A stretch of DNA of 16,823 nt. Source: SCGC-AAA471-B05 sp032249055. Its GTDB lineage: Archaea; Thermoproteota; Thermoprotei; Gearchaeales; Gearchaeaceae. The notes below the pieces were generated by a model, which searched no databases, was not told the DNA's origin, and saw nothing but the letters and a program-made list of their open reading frames with translations. A program made the translations under genes and the position numbers. Positions within the stretch are counted from its first letter, which is position 1, and each line of letters begins with the position of its first letter. The stretch covers positions 1 to 16,823 of the forward strand of contig JAVVGP010000010.1 of the NCBI GenBank assembly GCA_032249055.1. The letters are read 5' to 3'. Positions 1 through 7,779 of this stretch are shown piece after piece.

Positions 1-55
1 CAGTACACCTTACTCTTTCATTAGGTAATTTCTCATAAAGAACTGCTTCTTTCAC
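1..55 (-). CDS. Radical SAM protein of AmmeMemoRadiSam type, N-terminal fragment
   Basis: Eighteen codons are visible before the window edge, read from a GTG at 55-53 as VKEAVLYEKLPNERVRCT (M in the mature protein). This matches my recollection of the N-terminus of the AmmeMemoRadiSam-system radical SAM enzyme (related to pyruvate-formate-lyase activating enzymes), which starts M-K-E-A-x-x-Y-E-K-L and reaches a first conserved Cys shortly after V-R-C. There is no in-frame ATG between the upstream in-frame stop (73-71) and this GTG, and a TATA-like box lies about 28 bases upstream, so a leaderless GTG start is the best choice. The iron-sulphur CX3CX2C site would lie beyond the edge and is not seen. 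The assignment rests on a short stretch and could be wrong. Confidence 0.55.
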   Translation of the reverse strand, partial: MKEAVLYEKLPNERVRCT

Positions 56-76
56 ATGTATTGTTTTAATTTACAA

Positions 77-90
77 ATAATATAAAGTTT
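77..90 (-). promoter_or_regulatory. TATA-like box for the partial radical SAM gene
   Basis: On the minus strand this reads as an A-rich element followed by CTTTATATTA. Its centre is roughly 28 bases before the GTG at 55, the spacing expected for a leaderless archaeal transcript. Position and composition are the only evidence. Confidence 0.45.
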
Positions 91-470
91 AAATTACGTT
101 AAAAATAACTTCTTTTTTTTGAATAAGTTACAGGTTAATTAATTTGTGCTTAGCGTAGGAATAGAATTTTTTCCTATTTTTAGCTTTTGTTTTTATAAGA
201 AATTTATCTAAAACAATATGCTTAATAGAAACTGCTAAGGTTGGCTATAAATATTAATTCAAAGATAAAATCAAACTTGATAGAAAGAACTTCTAGATAT
301 TTAATTTAATTTAGTATTCCTCGAAAAAATTTAATGTTCAAAGAATTCCATTTTTAAAGTGCTGATTAAGAAATTTCAGGAATAAGTTAGCAAAATACAT
401 TATTATATTTTATGATTTTCCTTATAGTGAAAGGGCTAATCTAAAGGGAAATATATATATAATGTCTAAA
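91..470. other. Intergenic, no gene seen
   Basis: About 380 bases of very AT-rich DNA with stops in all frames. I see no tRNA, box C/D motif pair or repeat array. The only local structure is a weak inverted repeat (TAGGAA at 156-161 against TTCCTA at 171-176) followed by a T-rich stretch on the plus strand, but no plus-strand gene precedes it. The right end would carry the trailer of the minus-strand tRNA-Asp transcript. Confidence 0.6.
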
Positions 471-544
471 CGCCCTGGCCGGGATTTGAACCCGGGCCTC
501 AAGGGTGACAGCCTCACATTCTAACCGGGCTAAACTACCAGGGC
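471..544 (-). tRNA. tRNA-Asp (GTC)
   Basis: A full cloverleaf can be folded on the minus strand. The acceptor stem is GCCCTGG with CCAGGGC, discriminator G (471). The T arm is CCGGG-TTCAAAT-CCCGG. The anticodon stem closes a 7-base loop CTGTCAC with anticodon GTC at 509-507. The gene is uninterrupted, so there is no intron, and 3' CCA is not encoded (bases 468-470 are AAA on the plus strand). It is divergently arranged with tRNA-Arg, 115 bases apart. Confidence 0.96.
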
Positions 545-567
545 AACCAATAAATAATATATTAAGG

Positions 568-584
568 TAAAGATAAAAATTTTT
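568..584 (-). promoter_or_regulatory. Possible TATA box for tRNA-Asp
   Basis: The minus strand reads AAATTTTTATCTTTA here, centred about 30 bases before the mature 5' end at 544, suitable if transcription starts a few bases upstream of the tRNA. A second AT-rich element at 552-567 is closer and less well spaced. Composition is the only evidence. Confidence 0.3.
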
Positions 585-617
585 CCTAAAATTTTATTCG
601 ATGATAAAAAATTAAGT

Positions 618-634
618 TTAAGTTTTTATTTTAT
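618..634 (+). promoter_or_regulatory. Possible TATA box for tRNA-Arg
   Basis: The stretch AAGTTTTTATTTTAT sits about 30 bases before the mature tRNA 5' end at 660, mirroring the element before tRNA-Asp. An alternative TATA-like element, TTTTATAAAA at 638-647, is nearer to the gene. Only position and composition support either. Confidence 0.3.
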
Positions 635-659
635 CCTTTTTATAAAATAATATTAGTAT

Positions 660-734
660 GCCCCAGTAGCTTAGCCTGGACATAGCGCTGGCCTTCTAAG
701 CCAGAGGTCACGGGTTCAACTCCCGTCTGGGGCG
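660..734 (+). tRNA. tRNA-Arg (TCT)
   Basis: A complete cloverleaf: acceptor stem GCCCCAG (660-666) with CTGGGGC (727-733) and discriminator G734. The anticodon stem CTGGC (688-692) pairs with GCCAG (700-704) around the loop CTTCTAA, giving anticodon TCT at 695-697. The T arm is ACGGG-TTCAACT-CCCGT (710-726). There is no intron and no encoded CCA. A pyrimidine-rich run ending in five T (about 751-764) follows and may end transcription. Confidence 0.96.
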
Positions 735-811
735 TAGTTAAAAAATAATCCTCTTCTCGTTTTTAAAATAAATTAAAGGTAAAGACGGTAAGACTAAACA
801 ATAAATATATT

Positions 812-860
812 AAAAAGTTGCTTAAAAAATAAATAAAACTCTCAAAAAGTTTATTGCAAT
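812..860 (-). terminator. T-rich termination region after leuS
   Basis: Immediately downstream of the LeuRS stop, the minus strand carries several T tracts (TTTTT, TTTTATTTATTTTTT, CTTTTT) within about 50 bases. Clustered oligo-T is the usual archaeal termination signal. It would end the long minus-strand gene block. Confidence 0.45.
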
Positions 861-863
861 TTT

Positions 864-3746
864 TTAACTCAAATAAAATCCTAATTTAAAGGGTAATGCG
901 CTTTCCATTTTTTTCATAGGATCATAAATATTCTCATCTGTCTCTTTATATATTTTACATGAATAACCCTCCTTGCTAAAGACTTTCATTAAACTTTCTG
1001 CAACTTTTAAATCAATATCCTCAGCTTTATCTATTGCATTTCTTAATGTTTCATTTATTCCAAAATAATATTCGAACAATTCATTGATTGTTTTTACTAA
1101 TAAGCTTCTATCTTTTATTACTTCTGAATATTTTTCAATTAATACTTCAAAGATTTCTTTCCTTTTCTTTCCTGCTTTTATTTCTTCATTTATATCTCTT
1201 ATTAAGGAATACTTGATTTTTTTGGGTATATAAATATATATATTCTTTGTTTCTTTTCTTCTTTCAATCAATTTTTTAGCATCTTCGTACATTTTTATTA
1301 CCATTTCTTCCCTCGCCTCTTCAAAAATATTTATATACTCAGGCTTTATTACAGGCCATGAAGAATTTGAAACAAATCCTTTATTCCCCATCATTTCCCA
1401 TAGTTCTTCACATAAATGTGGTATAAATATTGAAAGTATAATTAACCAATCTTTAATTATATTCTTAATAAACACTATATTAGGTTGATCTACCCTTGAG
1501 AGATACCATTTGATATCAGACCAAATTTCATAAAATGCTAAATTTGCAGCACTTCTTATCTTCAATTCTTCAAGGAATTCTTCTATTTTAATCACTTTTC
1601 TATAAAAAACGCTCCTTAACCAATTATCCATCTCGGTTTCCTTTTGAATATTTTCCATCTCGATTATTTTAATTACAAAATTGAAGAATGAAATTAAATG
1701 GTTTTGAACTTTTTCTACATTTGACCATTTCCATTCACAGTCATTCATATCTTCTGCACTTAAAGCAAGGAACAATCTAACAACATCTGCTCCAAATTTT
1801 TCTATCGCATCTTCTATTGTAACAACTATTCCTTTAGATTTTGAGAGCTTTTGTCCTTCTATATTTACAAGACCGTTTACTCCTATCATTTTAGGCCATA
1901 ATTCTTCTGGAAATAGAGCTACATGATGAAATATATAAAATGTAAGATGGTTTGGAAGCAACTCTTTTGCTGAAACTCGCAAATCAACAGGATACCAATA
2001 AAGAAATTCTTCTCTTATTTTCTTTAATAATTCCTTATTTATTTTACAAATTTTTTCTACTTCATTCTCATCACCAAATCCTAGAAAAACATAATCAAAG
2101 AATTCGTCTTTTAAATTTTCATGTGTCAATAAACCTTGATTGACATATTTACTAATTATGTAAAAGCACATGTATATTGTAGAATCGCTTAGAGTTTCAA
2201 CTATCCAGCTTTCATCCCATGGTAAAGGTGTTCCTAAACCTGATCTTCTTGCACATGCTTTATCATCTAGCCATTTTATTGTTTCGATAAACCAATTTCT
2301 TGCCTCTTCTGGGAAAATTTTCATTTTGGATAAAGCATAAAGAGCTTTTTCTTTCCATCCATTATCTGAATATTTTAAAAACCATTGATCTTTAAATATC
2401 GAAACTACACATCTTGTCCCACATCTGCATATAACAGGATAAAGCAAATCCCATATTTGTTCTAGCATTCCGATACTTTTTAAATATTGAATTACTTTTT
2501 CCTTTGCTTCCTTTACTTTCATTCCAGCAAATTCAAGGCAATTTTCTTTCATTACACCTTTATTAAATTCTTCTAAGTAAACTTCTCTTGTAGCTTCTTC
2601 AAGTTTAAGGTCATTGTATTGCTTGATCTGCATTTTTTCAACAACAAAAATTGCAGGATGGTCTCCGTATCCTTCAAGCTTTATTATTGATATAGGTTCA
2701 ATTTTTTTAATCTCTTCATAATTTAGATTAAACTTATTTACGATATCTTTATTTTCCTTTATGAATTTTAAACCCATCCAATCATAAGGAGCATGGGAAG
2801 GAACACTGTAAACTATTCCAGTGCCTAAATAAGGGTCAATAAAGTATGCAGGTAAAATTATTATTTTTCTATTAACCAAAGGAGCTTCAGCATACTTTCC
2901 TATAATTTTTTCTCCTTTGAATTTCTCTAAAACTTCGAAGCTATAATCTTGATTTTCTAACTTTATTAACGTATACTCATTAACTATCCATTTTTCATTT
3001 CCTATTTTAATTTTAACATAAGTATCATCAGGATTTATCCAAATATTTGTTACTCCAAATATGGTTTCAGGTCTAAGAGTTGCAGCTACCAAATAGGAAT
3101 CATCAAACTTAAATTTTATTAAATTTATTTGTTCTGGAGAAACTCCTTCGCCAATTAATCTATCATGGTCACCAGTAGGAGACTTATCTCTTGGACACCA
3201 TACTACAGGGTGGCTTCCTTTAGTAACATAACCTAATTTTCTTAATCTATTATATTGCCATCTTATAAAACTGCTATATTCTTTATGATAAGAAGTTGTA
3301 TGGAATTCTCTTCTCCAATCTATTGAATATCCCAATCTTTTTATAGTTCTTCTTGAAACCTCTGTAAAGTATTTTGCCATATAGAGAGGATCTGTAAATT
3401 TTTTAATTTCATCAATAGGTACTTTGGAAATTTTATGAATCATTCTAATTAAGGCTTCATCTCCTGCGGCTATTCTTTTAGCTGCTCCAGCTATAGGTTC
3501 TCCTGTCCAATGCCATGCCCAAGGAAATAGTACATTGTATCCTTTGAGTCTCTTATATCTTGCATAGATTTCACATCTTAAAGAAGTAAATGCATGTCCT
3601 ACATGTAAAGGTCCATCCATGTAAGGATAAGGAAATGTTACGAATATTTTTGGTTTGTTTTTTATGGGTTCACTTTCAAAAATTTTATTCTCTTCCCAAA
3701 TTTTTTGCCATTTCTCTTCTATTTGCTTAAAGTTAATTCCAGACAA
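864..3746 (-). CDS. leuS: Leucyl-tRNA synthetase, archaeal type
   Basis: This cytoplasmic class I synthetase charges tRNA-Leu with leucine. At 960 residues it has the usual length of the archaeal/eukaryotic LeuRS form. The Rossmann-fold HIGH box is HVGH at residues 48-51 and the KMSKS box is KLSKS at 633-637. The CP1 editing insertion is intact, with the threonine-rich TLRPET at 223-228 and the conserved Asp in SHAPYD (D322), so hydrolysis of mischarged tRNA is expected. The motif GLGTPLPWD and the helical anticodon-binding and C-terminal regions follow. The start is a TTG preceded two bases earlier by GAGGTG (3754-3749), a near-perfect Shine-Dalgarno site. The first internal Met lies inside the catalytic core, so TTG is the sensible start. 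It lies 48 bases after alaS and has its own likely promoter. Confidence 0.97.
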   Translation of the reverse strand: MSGINFKQIEEKWQKIWEENKIFESEPIKNKPKIFVTFPYPYMDGPLHVGHAFTSLRCEIYARYKRLKGYNVLFPWAWHWTGEPIAGAAKRIAAGDEALIRMIHKISKVPIDEIKKFTDPLYMAKYFTEVSRRTIKRLGYSIDWRREFHTTSYHKEYSSFIRWQYNRLRKLGYVTKGSHPVVWCPRDKSPTGDHDRLIGEGVSPEQINLIKFKFDDSYLVAATLRPETIFGVTNIWINPDDTYVKIKIGNEKWIVNEYTLIKLENQDYSFEVLEKFKGEKIIGKYAEAPLVNRKIIILPAYFIDPYLGTGIVYSVPSHAPYDWMGLKFIKENKDIVNKFNLNYEEIKKIEPISIIKLEGYGDHPAIFVVEKMQIKQYNDLKLEEATREVYLEEFNKGVMKENCLEFAGMKVKEAKEKVIQYLKSIGMLEQIWDLLYPVICRCGTRCVVSIFKDQWFLKYSDNGWKEKALYALSKMKIFPEEARNWFIETIKWLDDKACARRSGLGTPLPWDESWIVETLSDSTIYMCFYIISKYVNQGLLTHENLKDEFFDYVFLGFGDENEVEKICKINKELLKKIREEFLYWYPVDLRVSAKELLPNHLTFYIFHHVALFPEELWPKMIGVNGLVNIEGQKLSKSKGIVVTIEDAIEKFGADVVRLFLALSAEDMNDCEWKWSNVEKVQNHLISFFNFVIKIIEMENIQKETEMDNWLRSVFYRKVIKIEEFLEELKIRSAANLAFYEIWSDIKWYLSRVDQPNIVFIKNIIKDWLIILSIFIPHLCEELWEMMGNKGFVSNSSWPVIKPEYINIFEEAREEMVIKMYEDAKKLIERRKETKNIYIYIPKKIKYSLIRDINEEIKAGKKRKEIFEVLIEKYSEVIKDRSLLVKTINELFEYYFGINETLRNAIDKAEDIDLKVAESLMKVFSKEGYSCKIYKETDENIYDPMKKMESALPFKLGFYLS

Positions 3747-3748
3747 AC

Positions 3749-3754
3749 CACCTC
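3749..3754 (-). promoter_or_regulatory. Strong Shine-Dalgarno site deciding the leuS TTG start
   Basis: The minus strand reads GAGGTG-GT-TTG. The hexamer is complementary to the archaeal 16S rRNA 3' end (…CACCUCC) and is close to the TTG at 3746. Most other genes in this block show no comparable site, so leuS appears to be initiated on a leadered mRNA. Confidence 0.65.
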
Positions 3755-3774
3755 TTTGAATTAATATAATATAA

Positions 3775-3790
3775 ATCTATTTAAACTTTC
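3775..3790 (-). promoter_or_regulatory. Likely leuS promoter (BRE/TATA)
   Basis: The minus strand has AAAG followed by TTTAAATA, a good archaeal BRE/TATA match, in the 48-base gap between alaS and leuS. Its centre near 3782 predicts transcription starting near 3756, just upstream of the Shine-Dalgarno site. A second AT element (TTTATATTA, about 3766-3774) would start the mRNA too late to include that site. Confidence 0.5.
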
Positions 3791-3794
3791 CTCT

Positions 3795-6536
3795 TTATTT
3801 GTTAAAAAGTTTTCTTAAATGTTCCTTAATATCTGAAAATGCTAAATTTACTTTTTCAAACGATCCTCCACCTCCCTGTGCAAGATTTTCCTTTCCGCCA
3901 CCACCTCCTTTTGTAATTTTGGTTAGAATATTAATTAACTCATTAGCTTTGACTCCTAAATTAATTGCTTGTTCTCCTACCATTATAACAAATACTGGTT
4001 TAACAAAATTAGAAGCCATTAAAACTACGGAATTCTTGTCCTTTTTTATAATATTTTCTCCTATGGCTATTAAATCCTCGTTATTTAAGTTATTAAAAAT
4101 ACCTTCATAAACATTAATTTGTCCTATTTTTATTTTTGTATTTCTTATATTTTCACTTAATGTTATAGCCAATATTTGTCTTAATCTTTCTACTTCTTTT
4201 CTTTCAGCCTTTAATTCTTTAAGAAGTCTTAAAGTAGCTTCAACAACTTTTTCTTTAGGTACATTTAAATTTACTGATAAAAAGTTAAAGTTACCTTCAG
4301 TTTTTCTATATTCCTCTAGTGTAACATCTCCAGCTGTATATATGAATCTTTCTACACCATCTTGTATCCTTTCTACCTTAATTATTTTAATTAATCCAAT
4401 TTCTCCTGTACGACTTACATGTGTACCTCCGCAAGCTTGATGATCGTATTCTCCTACACTTACTACCCTTATTATTCTTCCTCCCATAACTCCTCCTTGG
4501 TAAAGCGAATATCCAAATTTTGCTTCAGCTTTGTCTCTCTCAATAAAACTTGCTTTTACAGGAACATTTTGAAGAACAATTTCATTGGCTAATCTTTCAA
4601 TTTTTTCAATTTCTTCTTCAGTTATTTTTTTATAATGTGTAACGTCCAATCTTGCTTTTGTTTCTTCTTTATTTGCACCTGCTTGCCAAATATGATCTCC
4701 TAAAACTTTTCTTATAGAACATAAAAGTATATGGGTAGCTGTATGGTGTCTCATTATTCTAATTCTTCTATTCCAATCTATTTTTCCTATGACTTCTTTA
4801 TTAATAAAAGATTCATCTATTCCTTCTACTTCATGTAGTATAGCATCGTTAACTTTATATACTGACTTTACATTGTATTTTTTACCATCAATAATTAATA
4901 TTCCTGTATCGTAAACCTGCCCCCCTCCCTCGGGATAAAAAGCAGTCTGATCAAGTATTACCCATTTAGGCTTTATTATTTTGATTATTTTTCCTTTAAA
5001 TTCTTTTATATAGCTATCTTCATAGAAAAGCTGTCTAGTAGGAGGAACATCTTTTACTTCTGGAAGTTCTAATTTAGGCTTTTCTTTTCGAATTCTTTCA
5101 TGCTTTTCTACAATTTTAGAAAAGAAATCATATGGATACTCTATAGTAATACCTTGCTTATTGGCTTCTTGAATAATAAAATCAGGATGTATTCCATGGG
5201 AATCATACAATTCAACCAAAGTTTCAGTATTTATTATTGTTTTTCTTTTTTTAACATTCTCTACTAGAGAAGATATGATTGGATAAGCTTTATTTAATGT
5301 TTCTTCAAATTTTTCTATTTCTATTTCTACTATTTCTTTTATTCTTTCCTTTGAATCTTTTATTCTCTTAAAATTATTACCCCATAGTTTAATTTGATAA
5401 TCAATTAATTCCTTAAAATCAATATCTAAGTTCAATGCTTTAATAAATCTTAGTGCTCTTCGAAGAATTAACCTACCTAAATAACCTTCTCCTGTATTTG
5501 AAGGAACCAATCCATCTGCAAGCATAAAAACTAAGCATTTTGAATGATCAAGCAAAACATAAGAAGCTTCAATTTTATTTATAATTTCATTTATTTCACT
5601 TTTATTTATTCCAAGTTTTTCTGAAATTTTCTCATTTATTTTATTTTTTTCTTTTAAAGTCTTTTCTGTAATAAATATTGAATTTTTTGCATGTTCTTTA
5701 ACTATGTCATCAACAAACTTTGATGCTATATTCAATTTTTTAAATAACCAATCTACCAAATTTCCATAAATGGAATGAAAAGCTGAAGGCTTTTTGCTAA
5801 GATACCAGCAATACCTTTCTAAACCATAACCTGTATCTACAATATATATTGGCATCGGTATGTATTCTCCATCTCTTACTTTATAAGACATAAAAACCAA
5901 TGTGGCAATTTCTAATCCTTTAGAAGCTACTTCAAAACAAGGACCAGCGTTTCCTCCTCCTTCCCAAATATCTTCAATATATGAAATTTCATAAGGATCT
6001 ATTTTGAATATTTCAGTATTTAGCTCATGGCAAAACTCTACTGTTTCATCTTTCCAATATATTTTCTTATTTGGATAATTAAAGGCATGATGTGCCATCA
6101 TTTCAAATATTGTAAGATGTCTTCCTGCAGTTAAACCAATTAAATCTAAATCTTTTAATCTTATACAAGGTTGAGAAAAAACTAATGGATTTGCAGGAGG
6201 ATCAACTATTCCATCAGTTACAAAGGGCTGAAAAACTGCTATACTTGCTATCGTTAAATATATATCTTCTCTCCATCTAGCTAAAACAGGTCTTGGTTCA
6301 ATGATTTTATGACCTTTCTTCTCAAAAAATCTTAAAAATTTCTCTCTTACATCATTTATTTGTATATTTGTTTCCTTTTCTTCTAAAAATGAATAACTTA
6401 CACAAGGAGAACTTTTACAATATTCAGCATTTTTATCCAAAGTCCAAAAAAACCTTTGGCAAGATTTACACTTCTTTCTTACAAAATTGTTTTTGTTAAA
6501 AAAATCTATCTTGTATTCTTTTTCATCATTAATCAT
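3795..6536 (-). CDS. alaS: Alanyl-tRNA synthetase, archaeal type
   Basis: This class II synthetase charges tRNA-Ala and clears Ser/Gly mischarging. The N-terminal extension has a zinc-type cluster (C23, C26, C40, C45) as in archaeal AlaRS. The catalytic core follows with the archaeal motif EDIWEGGGNAGPC (188-200) and motif 3 DTGYGLER (234-241). The editing domain has HHTATH (597-602) and CGGTH (702-706), the four zinc ligands of the AlaRS/AlaX deacylase, so editing should be active. The C-terminal DHHA1/C-Ala region ends with the glycine-rich GGGGGKENLAQGGGG. At 913 residues it is normal length for the family. Its ATG is six bases after the L12 stop with no clear ribosome-binding site, which suggests co-transcription and coupling to the ribosomal operon. 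Confidence 0.97.
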   Translation of the reverse strand: MINDEKEYKIDFFNKNNFVRKKCKSCQRFFWTLDKNAEYCKSSPCVSYSFLEEKETNIQINDVREKFLRFFEKKGHKIIEPRPVLARWREDIYLTIASIAVFQPFVTDGIVDPPANPLVFSQPCIRLKDLDLIGLTAGRHLTIFEMMAHHAFNYPNKKIYWKDETVEFCHELNTEIFKIDPYEISYIEDIWEGGGNAGPCFEVASKGLEIATLVFMSYKVRDGEYIPMPIYIVDTGYGLERYCWYLSKKPSAFHSIYGNLVDWLFKKLNIASKFVDDIVKEHAKNSIFITEKTLKEKNKINEKISEKLGINKSEINEIINKIEASYVLLDHSKCLVFMLADGLVPSNTGEGYLGRLILRRALRFIKALNLDIDFKELIDYQIKLWGNNFKRIKDSKERIKEIVEIEIEKFEETLNKAYPIISSLVENVKKRKTIINTETLVELYDSHGIHPDFIIQEANKQGITIEYPYDFFSKIVEKHERIRKEKPKLELPEVKDVPPTRQLFYEDSYIKEFKGKIIKIIKPKWVILDQTAFYPEGGGQVYDTGILIIDGKKYNVKSVYKVNDAILHEVEGIDESFINKEVIGKIDWNRRIRIMRHHTATHILLCSIRKVLGDHIWQAGANKEETKARLDVTHYKKITEEEIEKIERLANEIVLQNVPVKASFIERDKAEAKFGYSLYQGGVMGGRIIRVVSVGEYDHQACGGTHVSRTGEIGLIKIIKVERIQDGVERFIYTAGDVTLEEYRKTEGNFNFLSVNLNVPKEKVVEATLRLLKELKAERKEVERLRQILAITLSENIRNTKIKIGQINVYEGIFNNLNNEDLIAIGENIIKKDKNSVVLMASNFVKPVFVIMVGEQAINLGVKANELINILTKITKGGGGGKENLAQGGGGSFEKVNLAFSDIKEHLRKLFNK

Positions 6537-6542
6537 AAGGTT

Positions 6543-6851
6543 TTAACCAAATAAGGATGCCAATCCGGCTGCTAATTCTTCTTCTGATACTTTTTCTTCC
6601 TTCTTTTCTTCCTTTTTTTCCTCTTTAACTGTAGTAGGTGTTGCAGCTGGAGCTGTTGTGGGTGCAACTGTAATAGGTGCAGCAGCTTTAATAGCTTCCT
6701 CGATATTTATTTCTCTTAAAGCAGCCGCATACATTCTTATTCTATTAATGTCATACTCAGCTCCTATAGCCTTAAAAATTTTCTCTAGATTCTCTTCATT
6801 TATTTCTTTTTTTGCATAATGTAATAATAACCCTGCGTAAACGTACTCCAT
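6543..6851 (-). CDS. rpl12: Ribosomal stalk protein L12 (P1)
   Basis: This is the archaeal acidic stalk protein. It binds L10 as dimers and recruits elongation factors to the ribosome. The 102 residues fit the family: an N-terminal helical dimerisation domain (1-60, M-E-Y-V-Y-A-G-L-L-L), an Ala/Pro/Thr hinge (about 60-76), a Lys/Glu-rich linker with repeated KKEE units, and the conserved factor-binding tail EEELAAGLASLFG. It follows L10 by 54 bases, the widest gap inside the ribosomal cluster, and that gap contains a TATA-like element. Additional transcription of L12 would fit its multiple copies per ribosome. alaS starts six bases downstream. Confidence 0.95.
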   Translation of the reverse strand: MEYVYAGLLLHYAKKEINEENLEKIFKAIGAEYDINRIRMYAAALREINIEEAIKAAAPITVAPTTAPAATPTTVKEEKKEEKKEEKVSEEELAAGLASLFG

Positions 6852-6872
6852 AATTAATTATTTAGAATATTC

Positions 6873-6888
6873 TTTTTATATATTTTCA
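6873..6888 (-). promoter_or_regulatory. Likely internal promoter for L12
   Basis: In the L10-L12 gap the minus strand reads GAAAATATATAAAAAG, an A-rich BRE-like stretch followed by TATATAAA (6882-6875). The centre is about 27 bases before the L12 ATG at 6851, the ideal position for a leaderless transcript. T tracts just downstream of the L10 stop (6888-6905) may also weaken read-through. Evidence is positional. Confidence 0.5.
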
Positions 6889-6905
6889 TTCAGAAAAATT
6901 GAAAA

Positions 6906-7778
6906 TTAACTAATGCCCTTTGTTTTCAATAATTCATAAATATTTTGTGCATACAAATGAGCTCTCTGTATTGAATACTTCAACGCTTCCTTATCTGGTA
7001 TTACTAAGCTTTGTAATACTTTAATAGAATTAGTATGAGCTTGGGCTATTATTATAGGCATAATTTCTTTTATTGGTAGTACAGCATTAAGTGAAAGATT
7101 TAAGGCATATTGTTGAGCTGTTTCTATTTCTTTTTTGATTTGATTTAAATCTAGATAAATATTCTCGATTATATTTTTACCATCGAAACCGTATTTTAAT
7201 TTCAATGTTACCGAAATAGGTTTTATTCCAAGAAGATTTAATAATTCAACTACTTCACTGGAAATTTTTTCTCCTTTTTTAACCACAACTGTATCTTTTG
7301 TTACAGTTATGGCTCCTTCCTCAACCTTTGTAGGAATTTTAAGTTTGCTGAATTTACTCATAACAGGACCAGGAGCTATTCCTGTATTTCCTGCAGGAAC
7401 AATAATATCTTCTTCAGCAATATCTCCAGGTTTAGCACTTGTCTTAATTTTATTTTTTTCAAGCTGTAAATAAACTTCGTAAGGGTTGGCATTAGAGAAA
7501 ATGAAAATATTTTGATTTTTGAGGTATGGTTCCAGTTTTTCAACTGCACTATCTCCATAAACTTTTTTTAACGCAACTCTAAAAAGAGAATTTTTTGTTA
7601 CTTTTAACTTTAAAGAATTATAAAATTTTTTCCTTAATTCTTGTAAATCTTTACTTTTTATTTTAAATAAATCCGCTATTATAAAATATTTATAATTTTT
7701 TAAATATTCAACCAATTCGTTTATTATTCTCTCTTTTCTTTCTCTTGATATTTTTTTTGTTGCTATATACTTTGACAT
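6906..7778 (-). CDS. rplP0: Ribosomal protein L10 (P0), lacking the C-terminal tail
   Basis: L10 anchors the stalk to 23S rRNA and carries the L12 dimers. The N-terminal rRNA-binding domain (about 1-105 and 180-210, with the K-I-K-S-K-D-L-Q-E-L-R-K and R-V-A-L-K-K regions) and the archaeal insertion (about 106-180, K-P-G-D-I-A to the P-x-G region) are present. Helices from about 218 to 285 resemble the archaeal spine that binds L12 dimers. The protein stops at 290 residues, about 40-50 short of typical archaeal P0, and lacks the hinge, acidic run and G-L-x-x-L-F-G tail that archaeal L10 usually shares with L12. The gap after the stop holds no continuation. It starts one base after the L1 stop. 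Confidence 0.93.
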   Translation of the reverse strand: MSKYIATKKISRERKERIINELVEYLKNYKYFIIADLFKIKSKDLQELRKKFYNSLKLKVTKNSLFRVALKKVYGDSAVEKLEPYLKNQNIFIFSNANPYEVYLQLEKNKIKTSAKPGDIAEEDIIVPAGNTGIAPGPVMSKFSKLKIPTKVEEGAITVTKDTVVVKKGEKISSEVVELLNLLGIKPISVTLKLKYGFDGKNIIENIYLDLNQIKKEIETAQQYALNLSLNAVLPIKEIMPIIIAQAHTNSIKVLQSLVIPDKEALKYSIQRAHLYAQNIYELLKTKGIS

Positions 7779-7779
7779 T

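Noticed and set aside
156..196. Hairpin TAGGAA/TTCCTA plus T-rich run as a terminator
   Set aside because: The stem is only six A/T-rich pairs with a nine-base loop, and no plus-strand gene lies upstream of it.
1952..2143. Short plus-strand frame inside leuS
   Set aside because: Antisense shadow of LeuRS with no promoter or ribosome-binding site.
3799..4110. Plus-strand open frame of about 100 codons opposite the 3' end of alaS
   Set aside because: It lies wholly within a strongly conserved AlaRS region in antisense; its proline run is the reverse of the glycine-rich C-terminus.
7376..7558. Minus-strand 60-codon frame within the L10 gene
   Set aside because: Same strand but a different frame inside intact L10; no start signals.
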